Counted from the stretch's first letter, positions 16,573 through 26,918 are shown. The stretch is DNA of 64,000 bases from an uncultured Erythrobacter sp. (GCA_947503275.1 CANNCZ010000002.1:516733-580732), one strand, 5' to 3'. Notes: generated by a model not told the origin, from the sequence alone. Made by a program: numbers and translations.

Positions 16573-17771
16573 CAAGCCGGCTCCGGCACCTTAAAGCTCG
16601 CAGCACCGGCAGAGAGCTTTTCGAAAAACTCATCAATCTCCGCGTCACCGATCACCAGTGGCGGAATGACGCGCAAAGTCTGGTCGCCTGCGGCCACTGT
16701 TAGCAATTGGTGATTATCTCGCAGATGGACAAAGAAGGGCCGGCTTTCGACTTTCATCTTGACGCCGAGCATCAGGCCCTTGCCGCGAACCAGCTCGAAC
16801 AGATCGGGATAATTGCCGATAAATTGCTCCAACCGCGACCGTATCCGCTCACCTTTCTCGGTTACTTCGGCAAGAAATTCCTCATTCGCGACCGCATCCA
16901 TGACCGCACCGCCTGCTGCCATTGCGAGTGGGTTGCCGCCATAGGTTGAGCCGTGTGTACCAAACGTCATGCCGCGCGCTGCCTTTTCTGTCGCAATCAC
17001 GGCGCCGAGAGGGAAGCCACCGCCCAGACCTTTGGCCGTGGCTAGGATGTCAGGCTCAATGCCGTAGTGCTCATGGGCATACATTTTGCCTGTGCGCGCA
17101 ACGCCGCATTGCACTTCGTCAAGGACGAGCATCAGATCATGCTCATCGCACAGCGCGCGCAGGCCTTTCATGAAACCGTCGGAAGCAGGACGAATTCCTC
17201 CCTCCCCCTGGATCGGTTCAACCAAAAATCCCGCGGTATTTGGTCCGACCAGAGCCTTTGCAGCCTCAAGATCATCAAACTCAGCATATTTGAAACCATC
17301 CAGCAGCGGCGAAAATCCGTGATGCATTTTGGTTTGGTTTGATGCGCTGATTGTCGCCATCGTCCGCCCATGAAAGGCGTTTGTGAAGGTAATCAATTCA
17401 AAACGGTTCTTGTCCCCTTGATCACCCGCATTTTGGTGATATGCGCGTGCTGCCTTGATCGCACCCTCCACGGCTTCTGCGCCGGAATTGGTGAAGAACA
17501 CAGTGTCAGCGAAAGTGTTGTCGACCAGCTGCTGTGCCAAGCGCTCACCTTGCGGGCTGCCATAAAGGTTGGACACATGCATCAAGGTTGAGGCCTGCTG
17601 CTGGATCGCTTCGATTAGACCTGCATGCGAATGGCCGAGCAAGTTCACAGCGATGCCGCTGGCAAAATCAAGATATCGCGTGCCGTCCTCGTCGATCAGA
17701 TGACAGTGTTCGCCCCGCACGGGCCGCACGCCGCAACGAGGATAGACGGGCATGAGTGGGCTGATCGACAT
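16572..17771 (-). CDS. argD: Acetylornithine/succinylornithine aminotransferase
   Basis: 399 residues from ATG 17771 with GGAAG upstream. Class III PLP aminotransferase: [15 protein letters not shown] and [11 protein letters not shown] near the N-terminal third, [16 protein letters not shown], and the PLP lysine in [13 protein letters not shown]. It makes N-acetylornithine in arginine synthesis and forms an operon with argF. The 18 extra residues available up to 17825 are not supported by a ribosome site and include part of a terminator. Confidence 0.96.
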   Translation of the reverse strand: MSISPLMPVYPRCGVRPVRGEHCHLIDEDGTRYLDFASGIAVNLLGHSHAGLIEAIQQQASTLMHVSNLYGSPQGERLAQQLVDNTFADTVFFTNSGAEAVEGAIKAARAYHQNAGDQGDKNRFELITFTNAFHGRTMATISASNQTKMHHGFSPLLDGFKYAEFDDLEAAKALVGPNTAGFLVEPIQGEGGIRPASDGFMKGLRALCDEHDLMLVLDEVQCGVARTGKMYAHEHYGIEPDILATAKGLGGGFPLGAVIATEKAARGMTFGTHGSTYGGNPLAMAAGGAVMDAVANEEFLAEVTEKGERIRSRLEQFIGNYPDLFELVRGKGLMLGVKMKVESRPFFVHLRDNHQLLTVAAGDQTLRVIPPLVIGDAEIDEFFEKLSAGAASFKVPEPA

Positions 17772-17807
17772 GGGTGCTTCCTTGATATTCAAAACATACG
17801 CTAAAGC

Positions 17808-17843
17808 AAAAAATGGCGGCCCCATCGGGAGCCGCCATTTTTC
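17808..17843 (-). terminator. Rho-independent terminator of the cold-shock gene
   Basis: On the minus strand an 11-bp stem AAATGGCGGC.../...GCCGCCATTT with a loop CCCATCGGGA (on the plus strand) is followed by a T run. It separates the cold-shock gene from argD. Confidence 0.85.
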
Positions 17844-17900
17844 ATAGGATTGAAAGGCCGCTCGCTCAATGGGTCAAACGGCCGATTGGTGTCGCAATGG

Positions 17901-18701
17901 TCAGTCTTGAACCGGAACCAGATTGACGGCCGAGTGCTTGCCACGTCGATCCACTTCGAGGTCGAACTCAAACCGCTCGCCTTCGTTGATCGCTGTAAGG
18001 CCCGAACGCTCTACCGCGCTGATATGCACAAATGCATCCGGCTGGCCATCGTCGCGTACCAGAAAACCAAAACCCTTCATCGAATTGAAGAATTTTACTG
18101 TGCCGGTTGCCTTTTCGCCAGTCAGTTCGCGCTTGGGCGGGCCGCTATCCGCAGCAGGGGCCGCTATCACGTCGCCAACAACCTGAAGATCTTGCGCCGA
18201 CACTTTGCCGCCTCGATCCACTAAGTTGAACTCCAGCTCTTGCCCTTCGGCCAAACCTTCGAGGCCAGCGCGTTCAACCGCACTGATGTGCACAAAGACA
18301 TCTTCTCCACCGCTCTCTTGAGCAATGAAGCCGAAACCTTTTTGGCCGTTGAAGAATTTCACTGTGCCTTTGCCTGTGCCGACAACTTGAGCGGGCATGC
18401 GGTTGAAACCGCCGCCACCGGCGCCACCACCAGCGCCAGGGCCGCGTCCACCGCCACCTCCGAAGCGATCGCCGCCACCGCCGCCGAAACGGTCTCCGCC
18501 GCCACCGCCACGTGGACCGCCGCCACCGCCGCCGTAGCGATCACCGCCACCGCCGCCACCATAGCGGTCTCCACCACGATCGTTTCCATAGTCGCTGGGA
18601 GGCGGGAAGCCGTCACCACCGCCGCCAAAAGGATCGAATCCATCTTCGCCGAATCCGTCGCGCTTGTCCTTGCCGCGCCGACGTCCCCTATCGTAACCCA
18701 T
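17901..18701 (-). CDS. Double cold-shock-domain protein with N-terminal Gly-rich (GGDR[Y/F]) region
   Basis: 266 residues. The first 100 are glycine rich and disordered, starting with a basic patch ([10 protein letters not shown]), an acidic-aromatic patch ([11 protein letters not shown]) and then repeats of DR(Y/F)GGGGG. Two cold-shock domains follow, each with RNP1 and RNP2: [26 protein letters not shown] at about 110-170 and [26 protein letters not shown] at about 200-260. It should bind single-stranded RNA or DNA and act as an RNA chaperone; the repeat region resembles RGG-type RNA-binding tails that promote condensates. A 277-bp leader region and a proper terminator flank it. Confidence 0.9.
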   Translation of the reverse strand: MGYDRGRRRGKDKRDGFGEDGFDPFGGGGDGFPPPSDYGNDRGGDRYGGGGGGDRYGGGGGGPRGGGGGDRFGGGGGDRFGGGGGRGPGAGGGAGGGGFNRMPAQVVGTGKGTVKFFNGQKGFGFIAQESGGEDVFVHISAVERAGLEGLAEGQELEFNLVDRGGKVSAQDLQVVGDVIAAPAADSGPPKRELTGEKATGTVKFFNSMKGFGFLVRDDGQPDAFVHISAVERSGLTAINEGERFEFDLEVDRRGKHSAVNLVPVQD

Positions 18702-18777
18702 AGTCCCGTACGTACCTTATCACGCTGCCCGACCCTTCGAAACGCTGGTGGCTAGGGCAACGATTAGCACCAAACGC

Positions 18778-18807
18778 AGATGGAATTTGGCAAAACCGAT
18801 TCCATCT
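18778..18807. promoter_or_regulatory. 9-bp inverted repeat upstream of the cold-shock gene
   Basis: AGATGGAAT and ATTCCATCT pair perfectly across 12 bases, about 77 bp before the cold-shock start codon. It could be a leader hairpin that adjusts translation with temperature, as leaders of cspA genes do, or an operator. Nothing else stands out in the 277 bp between the two divergent genes. Confidence 0.45.
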
Positions 18808-18978
18808 TCTGACGATGACATAGCGCACAAAGGTCCGCCATGCGAATGATTTAACCCGCTTTTGTAATCTTCAGGGAAATTGTGACATTTTCGAAAGGAT
18901 CAGTGAAGCAGTTAGGCTTGCGAAACGTATTGGCGAGCGGCATGGTTTGCCTATTCGAAGAATAGAGGAAATCGCGCG

Positions 18979-19410
18979 ATGGCTGACTTTAGAAAACTGT
19001 CCGATTCCGTTTGGGTCGCCCCGCAAATCTCGCTGGATGACATTGCCGAAGCAAAAGCTTTGGGTCTGAGCGTGATCGTCAACAATCGCCCTGACGGCGA
19101 GGATCCTTCAGCGCCCCAAAGTGACGAGATCGAAGATGCGGCAAAGACCGCTGGTCTCGAATACATCGCAATTCCAATCGGACACTCCGGGTTCAGCGAA
19201 GTTCAAGTGAACGCAATGGTCGAAGCACTCGGAAATGCCGAGGGGGGCATGCTTGCTTATTGCCGCTCCGGCACGCGTTCGACACTGCTTTGGTCGCTGG
19301 CACAGGCAAAGAATGGCGCGACACCAGACGATATCGCCCGCGACGCTATGGCGGCAGGCTATGATATCAGCCCAGTGCGCGCGATGATCGATATGCTGGC
19401 GGCCCGCTGA
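18979..19410 (+). CDS. TIGR01244-type phosphatase/sulfurtransferase-like protein (DUF442)
   Basis: 143 residues, ATG 18979 with GAGGAAA upstream. The N-terminal part has VNNRPDGEDPSAPQ, and the active loop is YCRSGTRST, a rhodanese-like CRxGxR loop inside a dual-specificity-phosphatase fold. This combination defines the DUF442/TIGR01244 family (the N-terminal domain of Blh). The family is often linked to sulfide handling; direct function here is unknown. The gene is convergent with the amidohydrolase, 3 bp apart. Confidence 0.87.
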   Translation: MADFRKLSDSVWVAPQISLDDIAEAKALGLSVIVNNRPDGEDPSAPQSDEIEDAAKTAGLEYIAIPIGHSGFSEVQVNAMVEALGNAEGGMLAYCRSGTRSTLLWSLAQAKNGATPDDIARDAMAAGYDISPVRAMIDMLAAR

Positions 19411-19413
19411 GCC

Positions 19414-20856
19414 TTAGCGGCGATAGTCCAGCGGCGGATCGCGGTCGCCGAGTAAGGAGCGGTAGACATAATCTTCGCCGCGCGCTGCATCGAATTCGGC
19501 CCGCGCCGATGCACGCAATTGCGGATTGGTGAACAACTCAGCCGCCATCAGCGCCATCGCTTTGGCAGCAACTTGCGCGCCCTTATGTCCAATCGAATGT
19601 CCGCTTGCAGCAACGGCCTGCCAGCTGTGTGAGCTTGTTCCCGGCACCCAAGTCGCCGTGCGCACACCTACGGTCGGTGTCGCATAAGAGACATCGCCAA
19701 CATCGGTAGAGCCATATCCGAGGCTGCGATTGTAAGGTTGAATTTCTGCAGCACTCGCAAGCGGCTTCGCAGCATCGCCCAAAGATTGCTGCAACTCCAT
19801 CGCCCATTCGCGCTCATCATCCGAATAGGTCACACCTCCCACCATTTCGAGCTTTGCGTGCATCGCGCGCGCCAGAGTTTCGTTGACCAGCAGCGGGTTG
19901 TTGCCATGTATCACTTCCCATTCGACTTGCGTGCCCGTGCCCATAGCCGCACCGCGAGCCGCGCTTTCAAGCCGTTCCCAAATCTGCTCCACCCCAGCCG
20001 GATCAGGGTGACGCACGTAATAGAACACCTCCGCAAAATCGGGAACCACGTTAGGTGCGTTACCGCCGCTGGTGATGACGTAATGCATCCTTGCGTCCTG
20101 TGGCATATGCTCGTGCATCATATTGGCCATCATATTCATGGCCTCTGCGCCATCCAAAGCGCTACGCCCGCGCTCGGGTGCGCCCGCCGCATGAGCAGAA
20201 ACGCCAGTGAAGCGAAATTTGGCAGAGCGATTGGCAAGACTGGTGCGCGCCGCTGCGCTGTTTTCATCATCCGCATGCCAATGGATCGCGACATCGACAT
20301 CATCGAACATGCCTGCGCGGGTCATATAGACTTTGCCAGAGCCGCCCTCCTCGGCCGGGGTGCCGTAGAGCCTGATGCGACCTGGAGTCCCGGTTGCCTC
20401 AAGCCAATCTTTGACCGCTATCGCAGCCGTGAGTGAGCCCGCTCCGAACAGGTTGTGTCCGCACGCATGGCCCGCGCCCTTGCCTTCGATAGGATCGCGG
20501 CTGGCCGAGCCGGACTGATTGATCCCCGGCAGCGCATCCATCTCGGCCAATATCGCTATAACCGGCCCGCCTTCTCCCCATTCTGCGACAAAGGCTGTTG
20601 GGATGTCGGCAATGCCTGCTTCGATCTGAAAGCCCTCACCTTCAAGCTCCGCCTGCATTAATCCGCTTGAGCCTGTTTCGAGATAGCCAAGCTCAGCGAG
20701 TTCCCACAGATCCTGCGCCACTCGTGCGGTGCGATCTGCGTCAGCATCGACTACCGCAATGAGGTTAGGGGCAGCGTGGTTGTCAGCAGTAAGTGGGCCG
20801 GACCCCAAAATCGCAACACCAAAAGCGGCAACAAGGGTTCTTCCAGGCAATTTCAT
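19414..20856 (-). CDS. Secreted M20-family amidohydrolase (AbgB-like)
   Basis: 480 residues from ATG 20856, which gives a signal peptide ending near GSGPLTA. The peptidase M20 metal-binding motifs are visible: HACGHNLFGAGS near residue 135, GTPAEEGGSGKVYMTRAG near 165, and IHWHADDEN near 195. The C-terminal part has the dimerisation-domain HAAGAPERGRSALDGAE. The nearest relatives are AbgB-type amidohydrolases that hydrolyse N-acyl or N-aminobenzoyl amino acids. The longer frame up to 21060 has non-protein-like composition and overlaps the divergent gene. Confidence 0.9.
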   Translation of the reverse strand: MKLPGRTLVAAFGVAILGSGPLTADNHAAPNLIAVVDADADRTARVAQDLWELAELGYLETGSSGLMQAELEGEGFQIEAGIADIPTAFVAEWGEGGPVIAILAEMDALPGINQSGSASRDPIEGKGAGHACGHNLFGAGSLTAAIAVKDWLEATGTPGRIRLYGTPAEEGGSGKVYMTRAGMFDDVDVAIHWHADDENSAAARTSLANRSAKFRFTGVSAHAAGAPERGRSALDGAEAMNMMANMMHEHMPQDARMHYVITSGGNAPNVVPDFAEVFYYVRHPDPAGVEQIWERLESAARGAAMGTGTQVEWEVIHGNNPLLVNETLARAMHAKLEMVGGVTYSDDEREWAMELQQSLGDAAKPLASAAEIQPYNRSLGYGSTDVGDVSYATPTVGVRTATWVPGTSSHSWQAVAASGHSIGHKGAQVAAKAMALMAAELFTNPQLRASARAEFDAARGEDYVYRSLLGDRDPPLDYRR

Positions 20857-20931
20857 CGGTGTTCTCCTTGCTGAGCAGCTTGCCGCAAATCGGCGCGTAT
20901 GCCAATCCTTCGCCAAGGAAAACAAAGCACA

Positions 20932-21330
20932 ATGGAAATCCCTCCACTCCTCATCCAATTTGGTGGATCGCTGATCGCGATACTCGCGATCTATGTGCTT
21001 GCTCGAGCCATGGGCCTTGGGACAAAACCAAAACTGACTGCCGAAGCGGCGGTTGTGCATGCCGCAAACGAAGTCAAAGACGGTTTTTCACCCGTCCGCA
21101 TCGCAATCGCGCGCGGAGGGGCGGCGGCGTTAGCTCGTGATGTTGATGGTCAGATTATGGTCATCAAACGTCACGGCAACCAATTTGTCGGTCGCATCCT
21201 CACGCGCGCGACGAAGGTGCGCGAAGTCGTCGACGCGATTGAGGTCGATCCGCGCGAAACGCAGTTTGGCACCGTCCGACTCTCCATTGAGGATCCCGCA
21301 TATTGGGCGGATGCGATCAACCGGTTATAA
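20932..21330 (+). CDS. Small single-pass membrane protein, unknown
   Basis: 132 residues from ATG 20932. Residues 5-25 form a membrane helix (FGGSLIAILAIYVLARAMGL), followed by a cytoplasmic-looking domain of about 105 residues with alternating strands (VRIAIARGGAAALARD, QIMVIKRHGNQFVG, FGTVRLSIED). I do not recognise a family. It is 9 bp ahead of the sterol-desaturase gene and probably part of the same operon. Confidence 0.7.
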   Translation: MEIPPLLIQFGGSLIAILAIYVLARAMGLGTKPKLTAEAAVVHAANEVKDGFSPVRIAIARGGAAALARDVDGQIMVIKRHGNQFVGRILTRATKVREVVDAIEVDPRETQFGTVRLSIEDPAYWADAINRL

Positions 21331-21339
21331 GCGCCGACT

Positions 21340-22302
21340 ATGCCTGATTTCTCACCCACCCAATATGCCGTGCCGTTCTTCGTCGTTGCTGTCCTGATTG
21401 AAATGGTCTGGTCACGGCTGCGCGCACCCAACGCCTATGAGCCGATGGATACATTGGTTAGCCTTTGCTTTGGTTTAGGTTCGACTATCGCAGGCGCGCT
21501 GTTTGGCGGGTTCGCACTGTACGTCTTTATCGCAGCGTACGAATATCGCCTGTTCGATTTTGGCGCTGAATGGTGGAGTATTTGGTGGGCTTGGCCATTG
21601 TGCTTTGTGCTCGATGATCTCAAGTATTATTGGGTTCATCGAGCAGGGCACCGCATTCGCTGGATGTGGGCTGCCCATGTGAATCACCATTCCAGCCAGC
21701 ACTACAATCTCTCCACCGCCCTGCGCCAGACATGGACAGGGTCGTTCACATTCGGGCTTTTGTTTGCTCTGCCGCTGATCCTCTTGGGCTTTCACCCGGC
21801 CATGATCGCCATCGCGGGCGGGTTCAATCTAATCTATCAATTCTGGATCCACACAGAGGCGATTGAACGTATGCCGCGATGGTTTGAGGCGGTGATGAAC
21901 ACACCCAGCCACCACCGCGTTCATCACGCAACCAATCCGCGCTATCTCGACTGCAATTACGCCGGCGTTTTCATCATCTGGGATAAGATGTTCGGAACGT
22001 TTGAGGCAGAACGCGACAACGAAGCCATCCGTTATGGCATCATCAAACAATTGGGCAGCTTCAACCTGATCTGGTCTGTCTTTCACGAATGGATCGGCAT
22101 GATCAGTGATATTGTGCGCAGCCCATGGCGGCATAAGCTGTCCTATCTCCTACGTGAACCCGGCTGGAGCCATGATGGCAGCCGGGAGACGTCCGACACA
22201 ATCCGTGCCCGCTGGATCGCACGCCAAGACGGCGACAATCTAGCTGCAGATAGGCCAGTAGCTGATCGAAACGCGATTGCAGCGGACCACGAAGCTGCCT
22301 AG
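21340..22302 (+). CDS. Sterol desaturase / fatty acid hydroxylase family protein
   Basis: 320 residues with about four membrane helices. The di-iron histidine clusters are HRAGHRIRWMWAAHVNHHSSQH around residue 103 and HRVHHATNPRYLDCNY around 190, the pattern of the FA_hydroxylase (ERG3/DES5) superfamily. It uses O2 and an electron donor to hydroxylate or desaturate a lipid; carotenoid, sterol-like or sphingolipid substrates are all possible. It overlaps no gene, but ends 22 bp before the GMC oxidoreductase. Confidence 0.92.
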   Translation: MPDFSPTQYAVPFFVVAVLIEMVWSRLRAPNAYEPMDTLVSLCFGLGSTIAGALFGGFALYVFIAAYEYRLFDFGAEWWSIWWAWPLCFVLDDLKYYWVHRAGHRIRWMWAAHVNHHSSQHYNLSTALRQTWTGSFTFGLLFALPLILLGFHPAMIAIAGGFNLIYQFWIHTEAIERMPRWFEAVMNTPSHHRVHHATNPRYLDCNYAGVFIIWDKMFGTFEAERDNEAIRYGIIKQLGSFNLIWSVFHEWIGMISDIVRSPWRHKLSYLLREPGWSHDGSRETSDTIRARWIARQDGDNLAADRPVADRNAIAADHEAA

Positions 22303-22324
22303 TCTCCCCTTAAGAGGAGAGATC

Positions 22325-23908
22325 ATGGAAAGTTTTGATTACATCGTCATCGGCGGCGGCAGCGGCGGGAGCGCAGTTGCAGGGCGATTGGCCGTCGATG
22401 GGACACGCCGCGTTTGCTTGCTTGAGGCGGGCGGGCGCAACGACAATGTCCTGATCAAGACGCCGGGCTTTATGCCCTTCATCCGCAATTCGGCGAACTA
22501 TAAATACGACACCGTCCCACAAAAAGGACTGAACGGACGCACCGGCTACCAACCTCGAGGCAAGGGGCTTGGCGGATCATCTGCGATCAATGCCATGGTC
22601 TATATTCGCGGCAATGCGTGGGATTATGACAATTGGGCCGCGATGGGTTGCACTGGCTGGGCCTATGACGATGTGCTCCCTTTCTTCAAAAAAGCCGAAG
22701 CCAACGAGCGCGGCGCGGATGACTATCATGGCGCCGGCGGGCCATTGTTCGTCTCGGATCAAGGCTCTCCAAATCCAACCAGCAACGCCTTCGTAGAGGC
22801 TGCGGCTGCCCTACAATTGCGCGGCAATGATGATTTCAACGGCGAGCGTCAGGACGGCTTTGGCCTCTATCAAGTGACACAGCGCGATGGTGAACGCTGG
22901 TCAGCGGCCCGCGGCTATGTTGAACCTTTGCGTGAACAAGGCAATTTCGCGATCCGCACAAACACCTTGGTAGAACGACTCGTGATCGAACAGGGCCGGG
23001 TCACCGGCGTGCAAATCCGCCGGGGCAAGGGGAGCGAGATGCTCTATGCTCGCCACGGCGTAGTTCTTTCCGCAGGCGCGTTTAACAGCCCTCAGATCAT
23101 GATGCTGTCGGGTATTGGACCGGCCGCACATCTGAAGGAACAGGGCATCGATGTCGTGCTCGACCGTCCTGAGGTCGGTGCCAACCTGCAAGACCATATC
23201 GACTATGTCTCTGGCTGGCAGACCGAAAGCGATGTGCCGATTGGCGGGACGTTGAAAGGCACGTTGGAAATGGCGAGTGCGATTCTTCAGCATCGGCGCA
23301 AACGAACCGGTGCGATGACCACGCCCTATGCCGAGGCTGGAGGGTTTTGGACAGTGGGCGACGGTGCGCCAGCACCCGACGTGCAATGGCACTTTGTGCC
23401 CGCTGTGCTGGAGGATCATGGCCGCGAGAATGTGAAAGGCTATGGCTTTTCGCTCCATGCCTGCGTGCTGCGCCCTGAAAGCCGCGGCACTGTGCGACTT
23501 GGCTCTGACGATGCCTCTGCCGCGCCAGTTATCGATCCCAACTTCCTTGACGATGATCGCGATATCGCCGTTCTACGTGAGGGGGTTCGCCTATCGCACC
23601 GCATCGTCGATACACCGCCGATGCAAGCCTATGAGCCAACCGACCGCCATCCCGTCGACCTCAACGACGATGCGGCAATTGATGCGATGATCCGCGAGCG
23701 GGCCGACACGGTCTATCACCCGGTCGGCACCTGCCGCATGGGCGGCGATGCAGACGCGGTGGTTGATCCGACGCTCAAGGTAAACGGCATCGATGGCCTA
23801 TGGATCGCCGATGCCAGCGTTATGCCCAAGATCGTCAGCGGCAACACCAATGCGCCCAGCATTATGATCGGTGAGCGGTGTGCGGAATTTGTGAAAGCCG
23901 CCTCTTAG
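22325..23908 (+). CDS. GMC family FAD-dependent oxidoreductase (choline/alcohol dehydrogenase-like)
   Basis: 527 residues from ATG 22325 (GAGGAGA upstream). The FAD dinucleotide motif is [16 protein letters not shown], then [18 protein letters not shown] and [16 protein letters not shown] (GMC signatures 1 and 2). The C-terminal catalytic His sits in [11 protein letters not shown], and [16 protein letters not shown] closes the FAD domain. Relatives are AlkJ-type alcohol dehydrogenases and choline dehydrogenases; the substrate is unknown. Cotranscription with the hydroxylase suggests sequential oxidation of a hydroxylated substrate, but this is inference. Confidence 0.93.
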   Translation: MESFDYIVIGGGSGGSAVAGRLAVDGTRRVCLLEAGGRNDNVLIKTPGFMPFIRNSANYKYDTVPQKGLNGRTGYQPRGKGLGGSSAINAMVYIRGNAWDYDNWAAMGCTGWAYDDVLPFFKKAEANERGADDYHGAGGPLFVSDQGSPNPTSNAFVEAAAALQLRGNDDFNGERQDGFGLYQVTQRDGERWSAARGYVEPLREQGNFAIRTNTLVERLVIEQGRVTGVQIRRGKGSEMLYARHGVVLSAGAFNSPQIMMLSGIGPAAHLKEQGIDVVLDRPEVGANLQDHIDYVSGWQTESDVPIGGTLKGTLEMASAILQHRRKRTGAMTTPYAEAGGFWTVGDGAPAPDVQWHFVPAVLEDHGRENVKGYGFSLHACVLRPESRGTVRLGSDDASAAPVIDPNFLDDDRDIAVLREGVRLSHRIVDTPPMQAYEPTDRHPVDLNDDAAIDAMIRERADTVYHPVGTCRMGGDADAVVDPTLKVNGIDGLWIADASVMPKIVSGNTNAPSIMIGERCAEFVKAAS

Positions 23909-23954
23909 GAACTTGTCCTAAAAAGGGGCGGTCGATTTCACAACGGCCACAAGC

Positions 23955-23986
23955 AAAAAAGGGGCCGAAGCATTACGCTTCGGCCC
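23955..23986 (-). terminator. Rho-independent terminator of amt
   Basis: A 10-bp perfect stem (GGGCCGAAGC/GCTTCGGCCC) with loop ATTAC. On the minus strand it is followed by TTTTTTGC. It lies 88 bp past the amt stop and 46 bp past the convergent GMC gene, and may serve both. Confidence 0.88.
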
Positions 23987-24073
23987 GACTAAGTCTATTC
24001 GTTCGCAGGAGGAACGTCGGTTGGCGGAGAGAGAGAAGAGGAGAGAGACCTCCCCCCGCCAAGAAGGTTACAC

Positions 24074-25405
24074 TCAGGTTCGAGCGAATTCAGGATAGGC
24101 TTCGATGCCAATTTCAGCATGGTCGAGGCCGCCAATTTCGTCTTCCTCGGAAGGACGGACGCCAATGGTATATTTGAGAGCCAGCCAAACGATCGCTGAA
24201 GCCGCCGAGACCCAGACAGCGGTGAGCACAACGCCAACCAACTGACCTTGGAAAGTGGCATCACCTGTCCAGGCAACGATCAGCGTGCCCCAGATGCCAG
24301 CGATAAGATGAACTGGGATAGCGCCAACAACATCGTCGATCTTCAACTTGTCCAGCATCGGGACTGCGAAGACCACGATGACACCGCCAACGCCGCCGAT
24401 TAGAATTGACTGACCAACGGTGGGTGCAAGCGGTTCGGCTGTAATCGAAACCAGACCAGCGAGTGCACCATTGAGCGCCATCGTCACGTCGGCTTTCTTG
24501 TACATGACCTGTGTCAGGATGATCGCAACCACCACGCCGCCAGCGGCCGCCATGTTGGTGTTCACAAAGATCTTCGACACGTCAGAAACGTCACCGACAG
24601 TGCCCATGGCAAGCTGTGATGCGCCGTTAAAGCCGAACCAACCCAGCCACAGTATGAAAGTGCCGAGCGTCGCCAGTGGAATATTCGCGCCGGGGAAAAC
24701 ATTGACCCTTCCATCGGCACCATAGCGACCGGTGCGAGCACCGATAATAATTGCGCCCATCAAAGCCGCCCAACCACCGGTTGAGTGAACCAATGTGGAA
24801 CCAGCAAAGTCGCTAAAGCCGTGCACGCTATCAAGATAGCCGCCACCCCATTCCCAGCTGACGACAACCGGATAGATTACAGCCGTCAGGACAGTCACGA
24901 AAATGAAGAACGGAACGATCTTAACACGCTCTGCCACAGTGCCCGATACGATCGAAGCAGTCGTGGCGCAGAACACCATCTGGAAGAACCAATCGGATGC
25001 GACCGAATAACCAGTGTCGGTATCAGCCGCGCCGACTTCTTGCATAGCGTAATAAGGGGGGACGCCCGCGATGCCGAAGAGCCCGAGTGAGCCCTCTGCA
25101 AAACCGGGATAGGCTATCGAATAGCCGATTACCCAGAACATCAGACCGGCAATCGAATACAGTCCAATGTTCTTAAGGCACTGAGTCGAGGTGTTCTTTG
25201 AACGGACAAGGCCCGCCTCAAGCATGGCGAACCCTGCGGCCATCCACATGACCAAAAAGCCGCCGATTAGAAATAAAAGCGTGTTGAGAATGTATGCCGT
25301 GCCGCCGCCGACGACCTCGGCATCGGGCACAGCAGCAAACGCCGGTTGTGCAATGATCGCCGAACCCATCGTCAGGGTGGCAAAGGTTAGGAGTGGTTTT
25401 TTCAT
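24074..25405 (-). CDS. amt: Ammonium transporter
   Basis: 443 residues. A cleavable signal peptide (to about QPAFA, residue 24) precedes about eleven membrane helices. The twin histidines of the pore are in STLVHSTGGWAAL and in AIPVHLIAGIWG; NTSTQCLKNI is the usual loop after the first helix. It carries ammonium into the cell and is gated by GlnK. It lies 17 bp downstream of glnK in the standard glnK-amt operon behind a sigma-54 promoter. Confidence 0.97.
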   Translation of the reverse strand: MKKPLLTFATLTMGSAIIAQPAFAAVPDAEVVGGGTAYILNTLLFLIGGFLVMWMAAGFAMLEAGLVRSKNTSTQCLKNIGLYSIAGLMFWVIGYSIAYPGFAEGSLGLFGIAGVPPYYAMQEVGAADTDTGYSVASDWFFQMVFCATTASIVSGTVAERVKIVPFFIFVTVLTAVIYPVVVSWEWGGGYLDSVHGFSDFAGSTLVHSTGGWAALMGAIIIGARTGRYGADGRVNVFPGANIPLATLGTFILWLGWFGFNGASQLAMGTVGDVSDVSKIFVNTNMAAAGGVVVAIILTQVMYKKADVTMALNGALAGLVSITAEPLAPTVGQSILIGGVGGVIVVFAVPMLDKLKIDDVVGAIPVHLIAGIWGTLIVAWTGDATFQGQLVGVVLTAVWVSAASAIVWLALKYTIGVRPSEEDEIGGLDHAEIGIEAYPEFART

Positions 25406-25422
25406 AGTCCTTGTCCCCTGAA

Positions 25423-25899
<477 letters not shown>

Positions 25900-25983
25900 T
25901 TAATCTTCTGTTTATTTTTTGAGCATGAGTCTAAGTTTATGGCCGTAACCAAAGAGTGTTGCGATACTTTATGTCGACCTGAG

Positions 25984-26553
25984 TCAATCGCCCGCAATAT
26001 AACGGTCCGTTGGGCGTGTTGTCAGTCCATCAATGCTAGTCTTGCGGCTTGCCATCTTCGCTTCCCATTCAGCCGGATCGCTCTGCCGATGGGCTTTCTT
26101 GAGCGTTTCGCGCTCTCCATCCATCGACATGAACGGCACGCCCCAACCGCAACTGGTCTGAACGCTCTCGACCTCAATCACGAATATCTGTCGCGTACCC
26201 GGCATCAACGTGAAGTTTGCTGCCAGCGCATCCCACTCGTTGTCTTGCGGCAGGATCGGGCGCCCCCTGCCATAGATACGCAGGATCAGCGCAGGGCGAT
26301 CAAAGTTGCAAAACATGATCGTGATCCGCCCTTCATCCGTTTGCGGAGCGGTAAGGTGAGCATGCGTCTCATTGCCCGATCCTCCGAGATCGAGATAGGC
26401 GACTTGCGTCGGAGAGAGGACTCGGAAAGCGTGATAGCCCTTGGGGCTGAGGTTGACCCGCCCATCGGCAGCGGCGGTAGCGACGAAGAACACCGGCTGT
26501 TTCTCAATCATCGCCACATGTTTGGGATCGAGCGTGTCAAAAAATTCTGCCAT
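25984..26553 (-). CDS. Pyridoxamine 5'-phosphate oxidase family (FMN-binding split barrel) protein
   Basis: 189 residues. ATG 26553 overlaps the upstream stop as TGATG; the apparent earlier start is a TTG. The split-barrel core is visible as VFFVATAAADGRVNLSPKGYH, VAYLDLGGSGNETHAH and ITIMFCNFDRPALILRIYGRG. This is the F420/FMN-binding general-stress type branch, not PdxH. The C-terminal half includes SCGWGVPFMSMDGER. Probably an FMN-dependent oxidoreductase of unknown substrate, in an operon with GFA and hydrolase genes. Confidence 0.87.
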   Translation of the reverse strand: MAEFFDTLDPKHVAMIEKQPVFFVATAAADGRVNLSPKGYHAFRVLSPTQVAYLDLGGSGNETHAHLTAPQTDEGRITIMFCNFDRPALILRIYGRGRPILPQDNEWDALAANFTLMPGTRQIFVIEVESVQTSCGWGVPFMSMDGERETLKKAHRQSDPAEWEAKMASRKTSIDGLTTRPTDRYIAGD

Positions 26554-26918
26554 CAATCCATCTCCTTACCAACGGTTGCGCGAACCGGGATTGCTTCAGG
26601 GTCGAAGTTATCGAGACAATACACGTTCACACCGACAAAGTCCGGTGTCACTCGCTTCCGATGGAACGGATATATGCCACAGATCGAACAGAAAAAGTGC
26701 CGCGCCGTGTGGGTATAAAACTGATACTCTGTCAGAGATTCGCTGCCGGCTAGCAGTTCGAACTCAGTTTGGTGGACTTTCACCATCAGTGCATTTTTAC
26801 GCGAGCAAATAGAGCAATCACAGGTGGTCAGTTCGGGAAAATCAGTTGTGATTGCAAATCGGACAGCGCCGCAATGGCAGCTTCCTTGTACCCTCTTGAT
26901 TCGGCGCGATCCGGTCAC
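26553..26918 (-). CDS. GFA/CENP-V family zinc protein
   Basis: 121 residues. Zinc ligands follow the GFA pattern: GSCHCGAVRF (CxC) near residue 12, LTTCDCSICSRKN (CxCxxC) near 33, and HFFCSICGIYPFHRKR (CxxC) near 80. Members bind zinc, and some act on glutathione adducts of formaldehyde. The gene overlaps the alpha/beta-hydrolase gene by 4 bp and the FMN protein gene by one base. Confidence 0.92.
   Translation of the reverse strand: MTGSRRIKRVQGSCHCGAVRFAITTDFPELTTCDCSICSRKNALMVKVHQTEFELLAGSESLTEYQFYTHTARHFFCSICGIYPFHRKRVTPDFVGVNVYCLDNFDPEAIPVRATVGKEMD

Noticed and set aside
18240..18755. Long opposite-strand ORF within the cold-shock gene
   Set aside because: Shadow of the glycine-rich region; composition of Ala/Thr runs only.
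23998..24060. GA/CT-rich stretch between GMC gene and amt
   Set aside because: Low-complexity with a weak TTGGCGG/CCGCCAA pairing; the hairpin at 23955-23986 is the better terminator.
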